A stretch of DNA of 64,000 nucleotides, taken from contig NC_134458.1 in assembly GCF_047948215.1 (NCBI RefSeq), positions 141,464,036 to 141,528,035 on the forward strand, read 5' to 3'. Positions 47,413 through 59,862 of the stretch are shown piece by piece. The notes beneath the pieces were generated by a model. It saw only the letters and a program-made list of their open reading frames with translations. It had not been told where the DNA came from and made no database searches. The stretch comes from Lycorma delicatula. Lineage: Eukaryota; Arthropoda; Insecta; Hemiptera; Fulgoridae. The first letter of the stretch is position 1. Each line of letters begins with the position of its first letter. The translations under genes and the position numbers were made by a program.

Positions 47413-47953
47413 TTAATGTGTTTAAATAAAACTTAAATCACTAAAACGGAGTAAACAGATAAGTTAAACTTACCAAATTAATTCATGAATCAATTTTTGT
47501 GGGATCTTGTATCTTCATTTGGTATTTAACTCTATAATAATATTAAAATTAATAATTTTTAATTTATTGAAAATGTTACTGTTTTACAAATTTTTAAATT
47601 ATTATGGATGAATACGCCAGTTCTATTGCCCAGTATTGTTTCAGTTCAAATACCAAATATCAGTATAAATATGCCATTCTATGACATATATATATATATA
47701 TATATATATATGCTATTAATTAAAATTAGAGGTAAACAATCTGATGAAAACAACAGCATGAAAGGAGAAAAAATATAACAACATGATTAAAATCCTGATA
47801 GAAAATATAATTACATAATTAATACTGATAAAAAAAGTCAGTTTGGTATTGTAAGAAAACCAACAGTATATTTATACTATTATTAACTTTATTCTATATT
47901 AGATTATTTCCATTTTTTTTGACTGATATAATTAGAAACATAATGTGATATAA
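46263..47953. other. Intergenic sequence with two AT microsatellites
   Basis: AT-rich, no gene recognised. Contains (AT)n(GT)n at about 47364-47412 and (AT)n at about 47684-47712. Confidence 0.6.
47364..47412. repeat. Compound microsatellite (AT)n(GT)n
   Basis: Uninterrupted AT array passing into a short GT array. Confidence 0.95.
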
Positions 47954-48614
47954 ACAGAGTGATTCAAAGAAACGGGAAATTTAAAAAATTAAATAACGTT
48001 AATGAAAAATTCTTGTGCCCAGTATCTGAAATTTTGCTTGTTAGTTAACAAATCCACTGAGGTGGAAATGCGCTTCATCGTCGAAGAGTTTGTTCACGAA
48101 CTGTGGATGTCAGATTTCCACCAATTCTTAACACAGCCTGGTTTCAACAAGACGGAGCAACGTCACATACTGCATGAATATCGATGGCAGCGGTACGCCG
48201 ATTGTTTGGACAATGTGTCATTTCACGAAATGGTGACATTAGATGGCCCCCCCCAGATCGCCTGATCTCTCAGCTTGCGATTACTTTTTGTGGGGTCACC
48301 TTAAAAGCAAAGTGTTCCACAGTAGACCTGCTACAACGGAAGAACTGAAGGCAAAGATCCGAGAAGCAATTGCGGAAATTCCAGTTGAGATGTTACGTCA
48401 AACCATGAACAATTTAACTAAGAGACTTCGTGAGTGTTTACGTAGAAGAGGAGGTCACCTGAAAGATGTCATCTTTAAAAAATAAACTAAAATGCATGTA
48501 TCCTAAAATGGCAACATTTGTACAATTACATGAAATAAAATTCATTTTCTAAAAAAAATTTTTCGTTAACGTTATTTAATTTTTTTAATTTTCCGTTTCT
48601 TTGAATCACTCTGT
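47954..48614 (+). mobile_element. Internally deleted mariner element with intact inverted repeats
   Basis: The left end ACAGAGTGATTCAAAGAAAC...AAATAACGTTAA and the right end are near-perfect inverted repeats of about 50 bp (47954-48003 and 48566-48614). Between them only the C-terminal third of a mariner transposase remains. At 660 bp it is half the length of a full mariner, so it is an internal-deletion derivative that could move only if supplied with transposase from elsewhere. The TA duplication is not clean at the left end. Confidence 0.85.
48125..48485 (+). pseudogene. mariner transposase C-terminal part
   Basis: WFQQDGATSHTA, then a stop, then ISMAAVRRLFGQ, RNGDI and, after a C-run frameshift near 48247-48256, RSPDLSACDYFLWGHLKSKV and TTEELKAKIREAIAEIP. 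It ends HLKDVIFKK at the stop 48483-48485. QQDGA and RSPDLSACDYFLWG hold the second and third catalytic-region motifs of the DDE/D fold. The N-terminal DNA-binding region and the first catalytic Asp are gone. Confidence 0.85.
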
Positions 48615-50089
48615 ACAAGTATTTTATCATTATTAGTGTTTATCACTAAATTAAATATTAATATTACTTATGTATTATTGCATAAAATTTTATTATCATA
48701 TGGATCTGAATTGTAGACGGTCAGAAAATAAGTATTTGAGTAGTTTTGAAATATTGTATAGAAGAAATTGAAATTGATAGATAAAGTGGACAATAAGAAT
48801 TATTTAGAAAAATATGAGAGGAGCAGAATTATAATATGGTGAGGAAAAGGAAAACCTTTTGGTTGAGATATTTCTGATACAAAAATTATTTTCAGTAAAA
48901 GATCATGGAGGAAACACTGAAGGGAGAAGAATTTCAATAATATTTTATTTTACTGTATTATTTTCAATATTAATAAACTATTATAATTTATTATATAATA
49001 ACATTAATAAAATTATTCCAGTTGTGATCAAGCTGAGTTATTTAATTTTATTTGGTAGGAAATGAAAACTGGTTTTTTAATCTAGAAGGACTCACCTCAA
49101 GAATCGTTGCCATAACTTTGTTATTTATCAACAGATTTGAATAAATAAGGTGTCATTTTCTTTGTCATAAAATACTTAAAATTTTTTTGTAAACATAACA
49201 TTTAAATAAACCAGCGGTTGCAAAGATATTATCAATTAAAGAATTTATATAGCCACTATTTTGAAATGGACTGAGAGATGAGGTTCATTATTTTTATACA
49301 AGTAAACCACTAGGTACCTCAGCAGTATAAAAATATTTCAGCTCAATACTATAAACCATTCATGAGAAAAAAATGTTATGTTAAAAGTACATAATGGTGA
49401 TAACTGGTAAACTAAACCTTTATGGACATATGTTGATATAAAACTTTTTTCTTTTTGTCGATGTGGGGGACCATTCCCTAATTCTTGAAACAGTTTTTTA
49501 CAAACACTGTATATACAAATGTAGATGCATATTTATAAAGAATTATCAGCATTATTTACTTAAAAACAGAACAAATACTGAAGTATTTAATGATATTGTT
49601 TGTATGATTTTGATTTCTTTTAACTAATAAAAGAATAAATCATTCACTTAATAATATTTTAATCAGTTGAAAAAAAAAATTGTTTGTGGGTTTTTTGGTA
49701 ACATTAAAGACATTTTTTGGTATCATAAAACAGCCTGCTGTTTTGGTAACATTATAAAAGCACATAATAAATTGAATAAGAACTTTTTATTTTTTGTTAC
49801 ACATCAGTAAGGAAATATTATAAGGTTACTTAAATTGCCAATGGTATCTTTAATTCAATAGATTTATTAATACAAATATTAATAGCATCCATAGAAAATT
49901 AGTGTGTACTTGATTATCACAGTAAAGTAATTATTTTTGAACTAAACTTAAATTTTTATAGAAAGATAAGATCAGAGACAAAAAAGAGCATGGGATTAAA
50001 TTAAATTATTTGCTATACAAAACCTACAACAAAAGAAAATATTTCAGGGTAATGTATAAACTATTTTAATAATTTATTAATAATAATAA
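48615..50089. other. Intergenic sequence, nothing recognised
   Basis: AT-rich. A 68-codon frame at 48859-49065 is unassigned. No repeat recognised. Confidence 0.5.
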
Positions 50090-51625
50090 TTTTTTTTTGC
50101 GGAGGGAGATGGAAATACATTTACACATGGAGTGTCAGGCTCCCACTGATGATATTATCCAATCAGTATCAGCAGACTACCGATTAAAACCACCCCCCTT
50201 TCTACCAGGACTCAACCCGGAACCGTTTAACACATTACTTCCGGCCGAGTCCTCTTATACTAGCTTGAGAGGCTACCTAATTTTGAGGACTGCCCAGGTC
50301 ACCCTTTTTGGTCCTGAGAACGTTGCGGATGAATCGGGCTACACTCTCCCAGCTGCTAAGGTTACGGATCATGATCGCAACCACGTTGTGGGGGCTCAGT
50401 GCTCCGAGATCCGCCTCTAGTGTCCTTCGATCTGCCGCCCACTGAGCACATCCGAAAAAGGTGTGCTCAGCGTCGTCCAGTACACCGAGGCAGTCGGGGG
50501 ATGGTGCTTTCCCTACAACATGGAGGTAAACGCGGAAGTACCCGTGGCCCGTTAAAAACTGGGTTATGTAGTACTCCACTTCCCCATGCCGCCGCTTCGT
50601 CCACATTCTGACCAGAGGGATAAATCTTGCGGTCCATCGTCCTCTGGTCTCGTGATCCCAGGTCTCTTGGCATGCGAGGGACGTGCGAGTGCGTTTCTCG
50701 TTGGCAATGATCTCCCCGTCTTCGCCTGCCCGTCGCCTCCTGTAGGTCACCTGGTGCTCCCTTGCCAAAATAACATTGGTTATGACGCCGGCGACCACCA
50801 GTACTGCAGGGTCCGAAACTATTCGATATATGGAAGCGACTCGCAAGGCTGCGGTGCGTTGCACCTGCGCGAGCCGCTTCCGGTTTCTTGCAGCTCTTAA
50901 TGCCTGGGCCCACACTACCGACCCGTATAACAGGATGGAATGCATCGTGGACATCAGCAATTGCCGTCTGCTGGCCTTCGGTCTGCCGACATTTGCCATG
51001 AGCCGGCTGAGAGCAGTTACGGCTCTCGCAGCTTTGTAGGCGGCTCTCCGAAGCTGCTCAGCAAACCTGAGTTTCTGGTCAATCATCATACGAAGGTACT
51101 TTGCGGCTGGCTTGGCTCGACAACCTCCACCCCGACCCACAGGGAGAGAAGGGTGTCGATACGCTTCTTCGTTAGAACCACGATCTCCGTTTTTCTGAAG
51201 GCTAGAGACAACCCATGGTCGTCCAGCCAGGCACTGACTCTGTGCATGGCTCCCCCAGCCTAAAATCCCCAGCCTTCAGACATGCATTATACATGTCTAG
51301 AAGCAGATGGGGCCTGCAGTGCCCCACAAGTTTGAGTACCTCGGCCGGTATACCGTCGAGACCAGGGGCTTTTTTGCCCTTCAGCGACCGTAGAACTCCC
51401 TCCAGTTCGTCCATCGAGAAGAGCAGGAAGTCGCCCACGTCGCCGAAGTCCCGCTTGGTACGGACCGAGTGGGCCGGGATCAAGATCTTATGAGACATGC
51501 TCCGCTTTAGCCTCGTCTAGTGAAGCTGGTGACCGCGAGACCCCTAATCACAGAGTTACTATTTTATAACCCAGCCCCCAAGGGTCTGCATCCACAGTCT
51601 CCATCAGTTCTCTCCAGCAATGTGT
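50090..51625 (-). mobile_element. R1-like non-LTR retrotransposon with deleted RT core
   Basis: GC-rich block standing out from AT-rich flanks. Minus strand: RT N-terminal palm (51498-51265), then, without the catalytic core, the thumb and C-terminal region (51265-50277). A 3' UTR leads to A9 and (ATT)n at about 50080-50096, the probable 3' tail. The 5' limit near 51625 is set only by the change in base composition. Target-site duplication not found. Confidence 0.8.
50277..51498 (-). pseudogene. R1-like reverse transcriptase, internally deleted
   Basis: From 51498: FSMDELEGVLRSLKGKKAPG, LDGIPAEVLKLVG and DMYNACLKAGDFR. Then the text jumps to SAWLDDHGLSLAFRKTEIVV and AAKYLRMMIDQKLRF. Sequence for the F-R-P block, the LDVxNAFN, PQGSVLGP and YADD motifs is missing, a loss of roughly 150-200 codons at about 51255-51275. 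A frameshift follows near 51125. The rest (LLYGSVVWAQAL, YYITQFLTGHGYFRVYLHV) is open to the stop at 50277. The terminal finger reads SPDCLGVLDDAEHTFFGC, lacking its second Cys. Confidence 0.85.
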
Positions 51626-51659
51626 CTAAGACATACAAACTACAATGATAGAGTGGTAT

Positions 51660-52200
51660 GTTTCAATATTTCATCCAGAAGGTTCTGCATATGAATTTTG
51701 GGTAGGCATTTTTCATGTGTTACAAAATTTCCAAATCATATTCTTACTTACAAACTTCAAGCTATAATGTAATGAATTAATAAAAAAGTGTATATGAATA
51801 AGAAATAAACACATTTTATTTAATGATAGAATAGTTTGGGCGATATTTCTTTCAACATTAATAAATTAGTGTGTTTGTCAGGTGTCATTAGATAACCTGG
51901 TATAAGACAAACCCTTTCCCAAGTACAAAAGCATTCCATGCCAGGCATAATTAAGGGAATAAGAATGAAGATGTGATTTTAAAAATTTATAATATTGTCA
52001 GCAATTAATGTGTTGCATAATAATCAGCATACTTTTATTATAAAGAGAGAGCTTTTAGTGGAGAGGACTGGAAAGTTAAATGTACATGCATTATCTGTAA
52101 CAGTAAAATTGTTCAAATTCAAAACAAAATACAAGATTGTTTTTATAAAAAAATAAAATCACTAATTTTTACCATACAGTGAAATAAATAAATTTATTTT
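51660..52200 (+). repeat. Dispersed repeat, copy 2 (matches 39455-39940)
   Basis: Direct-orientation copy of the repeat in intron 8 of the right PLB-like gene. The copies diverge by substitutions and indels but keep GAAGATGTGATTTTAAAA and TTATTATAAAGAGAGAGCTT in the same order. No coding capacity seen. Confidence 0.8.
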
Positions 52201-52389
52201 AATAAAAATAACATTATAATATACTACTCATTGTTCACAAGATCTATTCTCTGAAATTTTCTATTTCATATAAGGAGGTGGAGTTAAGTAAATGAGAGGA
52301 TGGATAAGAGAACTTTATATAAAAGAATTTTACTCCACCATTATAAATATTGGTAATAAACTTTTATAGGGATAAAACTACAGCTATTT

Positions 52390-55285
52390 TTTTTCCAAGA
52401 AAATATAGCTCTCTACATTTTCATGAAACAAAGATGGAGGGGTGCCTTCCTTGATAAAATATTCCGGAGGTAAACTAGTCCCCTGTTCAGATTTCTGGAT
52501 GGGGACTACTAAGAAAGAAGTCACCAGAAAATAAAAATAAAAAATTCTATGAGTCAAAGCGTGGAATGTTAGAAGTCTAAAAGAGCTTGGTAGATTAGAA
52601 AATTTAAAGAGGGAAATGGATAGGTAAAATATAGTAGGAATTAGCGAGATTCGATGGGAAGAGGGAAACAACTTTTGGTCAGGTGATTTTAGAATAATTA
52701 ACTCAACTTCAAATAAAGAGCAGGCAGGAGTAATGACCAAGAAGATAGGGAGTATCTCAAAAAGCTTAGCAATAGAATCATTGTAGCAAGGATAAAATCA
52801 AAACCTAAGCCGAAACGATTGTTAATGTCTATATAAAAGTGCCCATGATGATGATGAGGTAGCGTGTGTATATGAAGAAATTGTTGAAGCAATTTATGAA
52901 CACATAAAAGGGGATGAAAATTTAATAATAGTTGGAGATTGGAATGCAAGCATCAGAAAAGGCAAGGAAGGAAATATTGTGAGTGAATACAGGGTGGACA
53001 AAAGGAATGAAAGAGGGCACTGACTTACTGAGTTTTGCAAGAAGTAAAATTTAGTAATTGTCAACATCCAGTTTAGAAATCATAATAGAAGAATATACTC
53101 ATATAAAAAACTAGGTGATCTGCAAGGTATCAGATAGATTTTATTATGGTTAAACAAAGATTTAGAGACTCATCCACTGCAAATCATATCCAGGAGCACA
53201 CATTGATAGTGACCATAATTTAGTGATAATGAAATGTAGATTGGGGTTTAAAACCCTGAAGAAAAGGTGATGAATTGGTGGAATTTAGAGAAGCTTGTGG
53301 AAGAGGGGTAAAGAAGATTTTTGAGGAAGACATCACAAGAGGTCTGAGTAAAAAAGATACGGTAGAAAATATAGAAGAAGAATGGGAGAATGTTAAAAAG
53401 GAAATTCTTAAATCAGCAGAAGCAAACTTAGGTGGAACAAAGGGAACTGGTAGAAAACCTTTGATATCGGAGGATATATTGCAGCTGATGGATGAATGTA
53501 GAAAGTATAAGAATCCTAGTGATGAAGAAGGTAAAAGGAACTATTAAAAATTAAGAAATACTATAAATAGGAAGCGCAAATTAGTGAAAGAAGAATAGAT
53601 TAAAGAAAAGTGTTTAGAAGTAGAAAGAGAAATAATCATTAGTAAAATAGATGGAGCATACATGAAAGTTAAGGAGAATTTTGTGATACATAAATTAAAA
53701 TCTAATAATGTGTTAAATAAAGATGGTACACTGATTTATAATTTAAAAGAGAAAGTCAATAGGTGGGTGGAATATATTGAAGAGTTATATGGAGGAAATG
53801 AATTAGAAACTGGTGTTGTACAGGAAGAAGAGGAAGTTGAAGAGGATGAAAAGGGAGAAACAATACTGAGATCTGAATTCAAGAGAGCATAAAATGATTT
53901 GAATGGCAGAAAGGCTTCTGGAATGGATGGAACAAACTGGTGTATAATATTTATGAAAAAGGGAAAGTTCTGTCAGACTTCAACAAGAGTGTTATTGTCA
54001 TGATACCAAAGAAAGCAAGAGCAGATAAATGTGAATAATATAGAACAATTATCTTAACTACTCATGCATCAAAAATCTTAACTAGAATTCTATACAGAAG
54101 AATTGAGAGAAGAGTGAAAGAAGTGTAAGGAGAAGACCAATCTGGTTTCAGGAAAAAAATAGGGACAAGGGAAGCAATTTTGGCACTTAGATTAATAATA
54201 GAAGTAAAATTAAAGTGAAACAAATCAACATACATTGTATTTCTAGACTTAGAAAAGGCATTTGATAACATAGACTGGAATAAAATGTTCAGCATTTTAA
54301 AAAATTTAGGGTTCAACTATAGAGATAGAAGAACAATTGCTAACATTTACAGGAACCAAACTACAACAGCAATAATCAAAGAACATAAGAAAGAAGCCAT
54401 AATAAAAAGGTATAATAACATGGCCCTATCCCCATTACTTTTTTAATCTTTACATAAATCTAGTTGTTAATGATGTTAAAGAACAATTTAGATCCGGAGA
54501 AACATTGCAAGGTGAAAAGATAAAGATCTACAATTTGCTGATGATATAGTAATTCTAGCTAAGAGTAAAAAAATGTACAAGAAACAATGAATGGCATGGA
54601 TAAAGTCCTATGCAAGAACTACTGCATGAAAATAAACAAGAACAAAACAAAAGTAATGAAATGTAGTAGAAATAATGTAGATGGACTACTGAATATAAAA
54701 ATAGGAAGAGAAAAGATTGTGGAAATAGAAGAATTTTGTTATTTGGGAAGTAGAATTACTAAAGATGGACGAAGCAGGAGCAATATAAAATGCCGAATAG
54801 CACAAGCGAAACGAGCCTTCAGTCAGAAATATCATTTATTTACATCAAAAATTAATTTAAATGTCAGGAAAAAATTTTTGAAAGTATATGTTTGGAGTGT
54901 CGCTCTACATGGAAGTGAAACTTGGACAATCGGAGTATCTGAGAAGAAAAGATTAGAAGCTTTTGAAATGTAGTGCTATAGGAGAATGTTAAAGATCAGA
55001 TGGGTGGATAAAGTGACAAATGAAGAGGTATTGCGGCAAAGAGATGAAGAAAGAAGCATTTGGAAAAATACAATTAAAAGAAGAGACAGACTTATAGGCC
55101 ACATATTAAGGCATCCTGGAATAGTCAGTTTGAAATTGGGGGGACAGGTAGATAGGAAAAATTGTGCAGGCAGGCAATGTTTGAAATATGTAAAACAAAT
55201 TGTTAGGGGTATATAATGTAGGGGCTCATCGAAAGTGAAACGATTGGCACTAGATAGGGAATCTTGAAGAGCAAACATTATTTAA
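52390..55285 (+). mobile_element. RTE-like non-LTR retrotransposon, near full-span, decayed
   Basis: Plus strand: a 5' leader with CCGGAGGTAAACTAGTCCCC and GGGGACTACTAAGAAAG, an endonuclease region, a reverse transcriptase region with FADD, and a C-terminal region of the RTE type. The 3' end repeats the sequence at window positions 1-100. No poly(A) of note. Many frameshifts and stops. The family resembles elements often mis-annotated as craniofacial development protein 2-like because of the shared endonuclease. Confidence 0.82.
52554..55216 (+). pseudogene. RTE-like endonuclease-reverse transcriptase (broken)
   Basis: Endonuclease pieces: AWNVRSLKELGRLENLK, GISEIRWEE, ENLIIVGDWNASIRKGKEG and DSDHNLVIMKCR (52555-53240). 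RT pieces: GRKASGMDGTN, KILTRILYRRIERRVKE, DQSGFRKKIGTREAILALR, IVFLDLEKAFDNIDWNKM and FADDIVILAK (54531-54560). Then CYLGSRITKDGRSRSNIKCR, RMLKIRWVDKVTNEEVL, LIGHILRHPG and GRQCLKYVKQIV, ending at 55216. The catalytic motifs survive but at least eight breaks lie between them, so it is inactive. Confidence 0.82.
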
Positions 55286-55309
55286 TTTATTAAATATTAT
55301 GAAATACTG

Positions 55310-55530
55310 ATTATGTTAATATAGAGTGCTTTTATGTGTTCATTATTTGAAGCTGCATTCTATTTGTACAATTTAGAAAATTGTATTTTATATATACATA
55401 AAACTGTGTTAGAGGATTGTATTTTATTTTACGTAGGTGTGTGTCAATGGTCAATGAGTGATTTATTTTATCCGTTTGTGTGTGTTTGGTATTTTATAGG
55501 TAATCTCCAAGTGAAGAACCTCATGTTTAT
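55310..55530 (+). repeat. Dispersed repeat, copy 2 (ends match 43505-43885)
   Basis: TATAGAGTGCTTTTATGTGT at 55320 and AAGTGAAGAACCTCATG at 55508 mirror the ends of the 43505-43885 repeat in the same orientation. It begins immediately after the 3' end of the RTE-like element. Confidence 0.6.
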
Positions 55531-56439
55531 ATAAACATTATTAACAAAAAAAAAAAAATGCAGTACAATGTACTGAATGAACAGAACACCAATTTAAATT
55601 TAATGCACTTTTCTTCCACTAGTAATGATATCAGCTGATGAAAAAATGAAAAACAGCAGCATGAAGATACAGTACTGAAGATAGGCACAAAAGCAAATGA
55701 AAGCATTATTCATTAAATAAATTGAAAAAACATGTTATGTTTAAAAAAATTTGGCTTGGTTGTCATTAATGAATAGTTAGTTATATATAATAAATTATAA
55801 TCATCATGTATGATTTATAGTCAATTATTTATACAAAAGTAGAATAAAATGGATGTTTTTTTGTTTTCTATTTGTAAAAGTAAGGCAGCAGTTGGGAAAA
55901 ATGATGAAAAATAAATACTGTATTTACTCTCATATGATGCGCACTTTTTTTTATTAAAAACAAACGTGAAATTTATGGGTGTGCTTGATATGGGGAGATT
56001 TCCAAATGAGGTTTCGATATTTGTACTTACCATTGTAATACATATTGTGGTAAAATATGCTAATATAAATATAATATTAATATTGTACATCACAATATTA
56101 TATTATATTAAATGTAAACAAAACGTAGCATATATTCTAATTAGTTTTGATTTCACATCAGTAACTTACTGTTGAGCCAAAGTCATTATAAGTTATATTT
56201 TAATTACCTGTTTATAAATAAACTTTTGTCGTAAGCATTTTTGTTTACTTCTACAATTTTGGTTATTATAACATTTGTTATTACTTATCATCTTGTTTTT
56301 TGTAAGGACAGAAGTTGTATCAGCTAAACACATTATAGTATTAATTTTCAGTTGAGTGAAAGTAGTTTGGGTGTTCAGTTTATTAATACTAAGTTTTCTG
56401 GTTTGTACTTTAAGCGAGCTAGTAAAAATTGAGTTCTGT
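55531..56439. other. Intergenic sequence, nothing recognised
   Basis: AT-rich; open frames at 55821-56093 (-) and 55966-56175 (+) are low complexity and unassigned. Confidence 0.5.
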
Positions 56440-57017
56440 AAAACGTTGCGTTGCGTTCAGTTACTTCCCCCGAAAAATTAAAAGTTATTCGATAACCATG
56501 AAAAAATCGATAATCGAGCAGGCAGTAAATATGATAATCCGAAATCGTGTATAAGAGAGTGGAGAAAGAAAAAAGATAAAGTTATGGATAATAGTAAATG
56601 TAGAAGAGCACTTCGCGGTGGAATTCAGAAGTTTTCTCAAGTGGAAGACCAGTTGTCTTCACAATTTGTAATCAGTACAAACGCGAACAAGGTTTTACTG
56701 TTTCAACAGAGATGGCACAATTAAAAGCCGCACAAATCGCAAGGAACTTCAAATACTGAATTTTAAAGCAACTCCGAGGATGGTTAAAATCATTTTAGAA
56801 TAGGTATGAAGTATCAATAAGAAAACGTACATCTATTTTTCAACGTTTGCCGGATGCCTTTGAGGAAAGAGTAATTAATTATGACTTCCAGACATGTAAT
56901 TCAGTTAGATAAGAAAATAACTTTTTAATGGGGCAGTTTGGAATGCCGATTAAACACTAGTTGTCGTCGATATGCTAGCAGATTAATGCTGTCGGTGATA
57001 AAACTGTTCGTTTACAG

Positions 57018-58854
57018 TAGCCGCCAGACGAGCTTGGATGATCAGCTCACGTCACTGTTATACTGGTTACTGTTCTCTGAAACATTGGCACACCATAATT
57101 AGTCACCTCCTAGTAACATAAACTTGATGTAACAGTTGTATACAAAGCAATGTACTGAGTGTTTACAGTATTAAGAACGTAACATCATGTTTCAAATCAA
57201 AACAATTTTTTTTTTCTCTTTCGATTTCCCATGTATATTAACCCTCTCGGTTCTGCCTCTCGGTATAGTTCTTTTGGCGTGTGTCGTGTATTTTGTTACA
57301 TAGTCAATTAATGTACGATACGATATTTTGTAAAATGTTTTTATCGTGGTTTACGGTTCAAACTTTTCAAAATAGCTCGATCACGTGCAAATAGATAGGG
57401 CTGAATTTAAGTCTCTTGTGAAAGGTAAAAATCTTCGAAGACTGGCGCACGAAATTGTAAACAACGTGTATGATTTCATGAAGAAAGAATCTTTAACTGT
57501 AGGAAAATTAAAAAAATGACGCATTTAATTGCTATACAGAAGTGTGAAGAGAAAACTGCAGCTGCCTGTGGCATTTCCAGGACTCGGGTTCAAAGCCTAA
57601 GAAAAGAAAAAATAGAACTTCTTCGATTCGAGGGGCGAGAATATTCGTTCATCACCGCGAAAAATAAAAATAAACGTTTTAAACCAGTTACCGGACTAGA
57701 TGATTTTGATAAAGGTGTGGTTATGCGAACTGTGAAAGAATTTTACTCAAAAATATAAGAACTGCCAACAATTAACAAACTGTAAAGAATTGAAAATTAA
57801 AATTAATTTTAATGAAGTGAAACTAGTTTAATAAGAATTTTGAAAGAATTAGGTTTTAAGTGGCAAAAAATAGAAAACGAAAGGAAAATTTTGCTTGAAA
57901 AACATGATTTAGGCAGAAAGGGATTTCATATTTGCAGGCAATCAGTTATTTTAGAAAATGTAACCGGGCAATGTATACTTAGATGAATCCTACCTACGTT
58001 TCGTCATCAAACGACAAAATCATGGGCTGACGACAGCAAATCAGGGCTTTATTTACCAATAAATAAAGGTGACCCTTAATTATAATTCACGCCGGAGGTG
58101 AAATGGACCTTATTCCAAACGCAATATTAACTTGGACAAGACATGACTTGGACAAGAAACAAGACATGACTTCTTGGCTTCAGAAACATCTTACTCCATT
58201 TTCGTCAAAAATTCTTAAATCACAATTATATGAACTACTAAGTTGAACAAAAGTAACAGAAAACGATACCAATTTGACGAATTGTTGAAAAAAGTGGGCA
58301 TCAAGTTCCATATTACCAGCCTGAATTAAATCGAATCGAGGTGGTATGGTAAGAGGTAAAACTACATGTTGCTATCCGTAACACAACGTTTAAGATGCAG
58401 AAACTGTGTGAAAGGTTAAAAAAATCGAAGGTGTGAAAGGTTAAAAAAATCGTGCCAAGAATCGTTAATAGATTCTCTGATAGAATTTTTCATTGTCTCT
58501 TTATGTAGTGACATGATAATCGCGACAACTACTCAGATGATAGCAATGACAGCGAGGAGAGCGTTCTTGCTGAGGAATTAAACGGATAATTCATTTGACA
58601 GTAAGTAATTAAAATTACAGTAATTACCATTTACCGCAATATTTACCATGTAATTAACAATAGATAATATTTTGTCATATTACATTTACAATGTACAGTA
58701 CAGAATTTGCCGACTGTATTTCATTTCAAAATTGTTGCATTCATTTGTTAAAAATAGAACAATTATTTATAAGGGGAATACTAAGAACGAGGAACTTGTT
58801 TTTACTTTGGGTAGTAATCGTCGTGACTCCAAGCTCGCCGTTACTTGGCGGCTA
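57018..58854 (+). mobile_element. IS630-like (DDE_3) transposon inserted at a TA site
   Basis: Bounded by TA at 57018-57019 and 58853-58854. Inside these are imperfect inverted repeats: GCCGCCAGACGAGCTTGGA on the left and the complement of TCCAAGCTCGCCGTTACTTGGCGGC on the right. The target, the pogo-like frame, reads directly from VYS to NLRTCGY when the element is removed with one TA. The content is a broken DDE_3 transposase. Confidence 0.78.
57385..58580 (+). pseudogene. DDE_3 (IS630-like) transposase, broken
   Basis: Plus strand: DRAEFKSLVKGKNLRRLAHE and VNNVYDFMKKES (57390-57500), then EKTAAACGISRTRVQSLRKE (HTH) and RFKPVTGLDDFDKGVVMRTV (57516-57758). Next LKELGFKWQKIENERKILLE (57840-57900), decayed ADDSKSGLYLPINKG (58030-58075), EVKWTLFQTQY, and YYQPELNRIEVVW (P-Y-x-P-x-x-N-P-I-E block, 58310-58350). 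It ends near RIVNRFSDRIFHCL. Stops and frameshifts throughout. Confidence 0.75.
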
Positions 58855-59434
58855 ATTTACGTACTTGTGGTTATGAAAAACAGCGATGTACAGTCATGTT
58901 GACAGTACTTACAGATGGCAAAAAAACTTCTATTTATTGGATTTAAAAGAAAGACCCTTCCGAAGGTAAAAAATTATCTGCTGGTGACATTGTTAGTTGC
59001 CGAGGAAAAGGATGGATGTTTGATGCGCTAGTTTTAGAGTGGGTAAAATGTGCATGCGAGCGGACGATCTGGTGTTTTTTTTTTTTTTTTGAAAGGTATG
59101 TGTTAATAATAGATAGTTTCCAGGAACACGTGGCAGAATATATGAAAAAAGACTTCGATAAAGTAAAATAGTGCAAGTTTGTACCCTACTGGAATGACAT
59201 TAATCCAGCCACTCCATGTTTGTATTAATCGGCCTTTCAAAGCCCATTTGAAATATTTTTATTTAAACTGGATGGTGACTGCAATCCATGAAACAACTCC
59301 TACAGGAAGACTAAAAAACCGAGTTTGACATCAATGTGCGTGTTGATCTTGTCTGAATGGGATCTTACTTCAGTTGATTTGGTTGTGCAAGTACTGCATT
59401 TTTAATATCATGTGAAGAATCTACCATATGGGAC

Positions 59435-59449
59435 AACGAAGACGATCTT
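59435..59449. repeat. Target-site duplication, left copy (right-hand R1-like element)
   Basis: AACGAAGACGATCTT, identical to 62005-62019; the two bracket the R1-like element exactly. Confidence 0.92.
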
Positions 59450-59860
59450 TTTTTTTTTTATCCTTTTTTTAACACCCCCGAAGTGACCGGTCCTCGCCGT
59501 TAAGCTTTAACACAATCACTTCAGGGTGTCGTGGCGGTCGTCTACCCCCCTGTCTTGCCCTCTCCTAGGGCTTCCCATCGGGGTCCCACAAGCCTCATCA
59601 AGATGCAGTAGCCATCCCTTCTGGACGGCCACTACACCCTTCAGCTAGTGGACTGCCCATCCCACTTCCTACTCTAAGTTGCTGAACCCGCGTTCCACGG
59701 GTCCAGCAAACCTCCGCGTCCCCCCAAACACACCTGAGGGTCCCGAATGCATCATCGGAGCACCCCGACTAACCCTCATTCTTGCATATGAAGGAGCCAG
59801 AGTGACCTCTGCATCCGGGCTGCCTTTCCGGCCCTACACGGCGACCACGATTCGCCCCCT

Positions 59861-59862
<2 letters not shown>

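Noticed and set aside
52384..52949. Minus-strand frames of 118 and 83 codons near 52.4-52.9 kb
   Set aside because: Antisense of the RTE-like leader and endonuclease region; no independent similarity.
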